Below are positions 54,013-54,228 of a stretch of DNA of 54,228 nt, piece after piece. The notes beneath the pieces are model-generated. The model saw only the letters and a program-made list of their open reading frames with translations, had not been told where the DNA came from and did no database searches. Made by a program: the position numbers and the translations under genes. Numbering within the stretch: position 1 is the first letter of the stretch; every line of letters starts with the position of its first letter. Origin of the DNA: Prochlorococcus sp. AG-347-O22 (GTDB lineage Bacteria > Cyanobacteriota > Cyanobacteriia > PCC-6307 > Cyanobiaceae); the NCBI GenBank assembly GCA_003278845.1, contig QCCX01000008.1, forward strand, positions 1 through 54,228, written 5' to 3'.

Positions 54013-54228
54013 CTATTTAAATCTAACTTTATCAATACTTCCATTAAAGGGGCCTTGTTTCACTTCAATCATTTTTATATCTTCTAAGACCTCAAAACCA
54101 TGCCCACCCCTTAATAAAATCAAAATATCACCCTTTTTCATTACAATATCCTTAATAAAGTTTTTATCTTGGTCATATATTTTTGCTTTTAGCGATCCTT
54201 CAACAATTATAAGTACTTCAGAAGTATT
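54013..54228 (-). CDS. Cupin-domain protein, C-terminal 71 residues, 5' end outside window
   Basis: The frame is open to the window edge and encodes TSEVLIIVEGSLKAKIYDQD, KKGDILILLRGGHGFEVLED and KQGPFNGSIDKVRFK in sequence. The V-L-I-I-V-E-G and G-G-H-G-F-E-V patterns are those of a small cupin found beside sugar aminotransferase genes. It may be a 3,4-ketoisomerase-like or a regulatory cupin; the part seen does not decide. Its TAG stop is immediately followed by the start codon of the aminotransferase gene, so the two are probably translated together. Confidence 0.7.
   Translation of the reverse strand, partial: NTSEVLIIVEGSLKAKIYDQDKNFIKDIVMKKGDILILLRGGHGFEVLEDIKMIEVKQGPFNGSIDKVRFK

Overview
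The window looks like a chromosomal segment of a high-light-type Prochlorococcus. It is very AT-rich and tightly packed. It carries a prochlorophyte chlorophyll a/b antenna protein (Pcb) next to a long-chain flavodoxin, cyanobacteria-type housekeeping proteins (Ycf46-like ATPase, M50 protease, DUF2808, DUF3386) and many short or overlapping intergenic spaces. This assignment rests on recognising the protein families and gene order; no database search was run.

Region A (1-6.2 kb) is mixed core and flexible material: a partial methyltransferase, two small unknown proteins, a DUF3386 protein, a minus-strand flavodoxin-Pcb pair that looks like an iron-stress locus, a thioredoxin-fold protein without a peroxidatic cysteine, a SemiSWEET and an AEC-type carrier. 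Region B (6.2-23.8 kb) is largely core: an ArnT-like glycosyltransferase, a GT4 enzyme, a DMT permease, SppA, chorismate mutase AroH, then rpmH-rnpA-PH protein-yidC, a Ycf46-like AAA ATPase, serS, an RseP-type protease, rpsN, pnp, cysQ, rsmI and a tRNA-Arg(UCU).

Region C (23.8-54.2 kb, running off the window) is a surface-polysaccharide island that begins right after the tRNA. Its left and middle part mixes strands: two sulfotransferase-like proteins, two glycosyltransferases, a WbaP-type sugar-phosphate transferase, an orphan membrane protein, an O-antigen ligase/polymerase-like protein, and nucleotide-sugar enzymes (ManC, UDP-glucose dehydrogenase, GalE, Gmd, fucose synthase, CapD/FlaA1-type dehydratase). 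The right part is one minus-strand run of 12 genes (54.2 to 41.3 kb), mostly overlapping or separated by a few bases: a cupin, a DegT aminotransferase, three GT4 glycosyltransferases, a beta-propeller protein, a CapK-like adenylate-forming protein, a flippase-like and a polymerase-like membrane protein, a GT2, an atypical SDR, and a WecA-type initiating transferase.

Together region C can supply GDP-mannose, GDP-fucose, UDP-galactose, UDP-glucuronate, a 4-keto-6-deoxy sugar and an amino sugar. It has two different lipid-carrier initiation enzymes, which suggests two glycans, and sulfotransferase candidates whose by-product PAP could be removed by the nearby CysQ. The most unusual items are the antenna gene placed behind flavodoxin, YidC with an Ig-like insertion, the beta-propeller and CapK-like genes inside the assembly operon, the possible sulfation module, and the orphan membrane protein beside the WbaP-type transferase.
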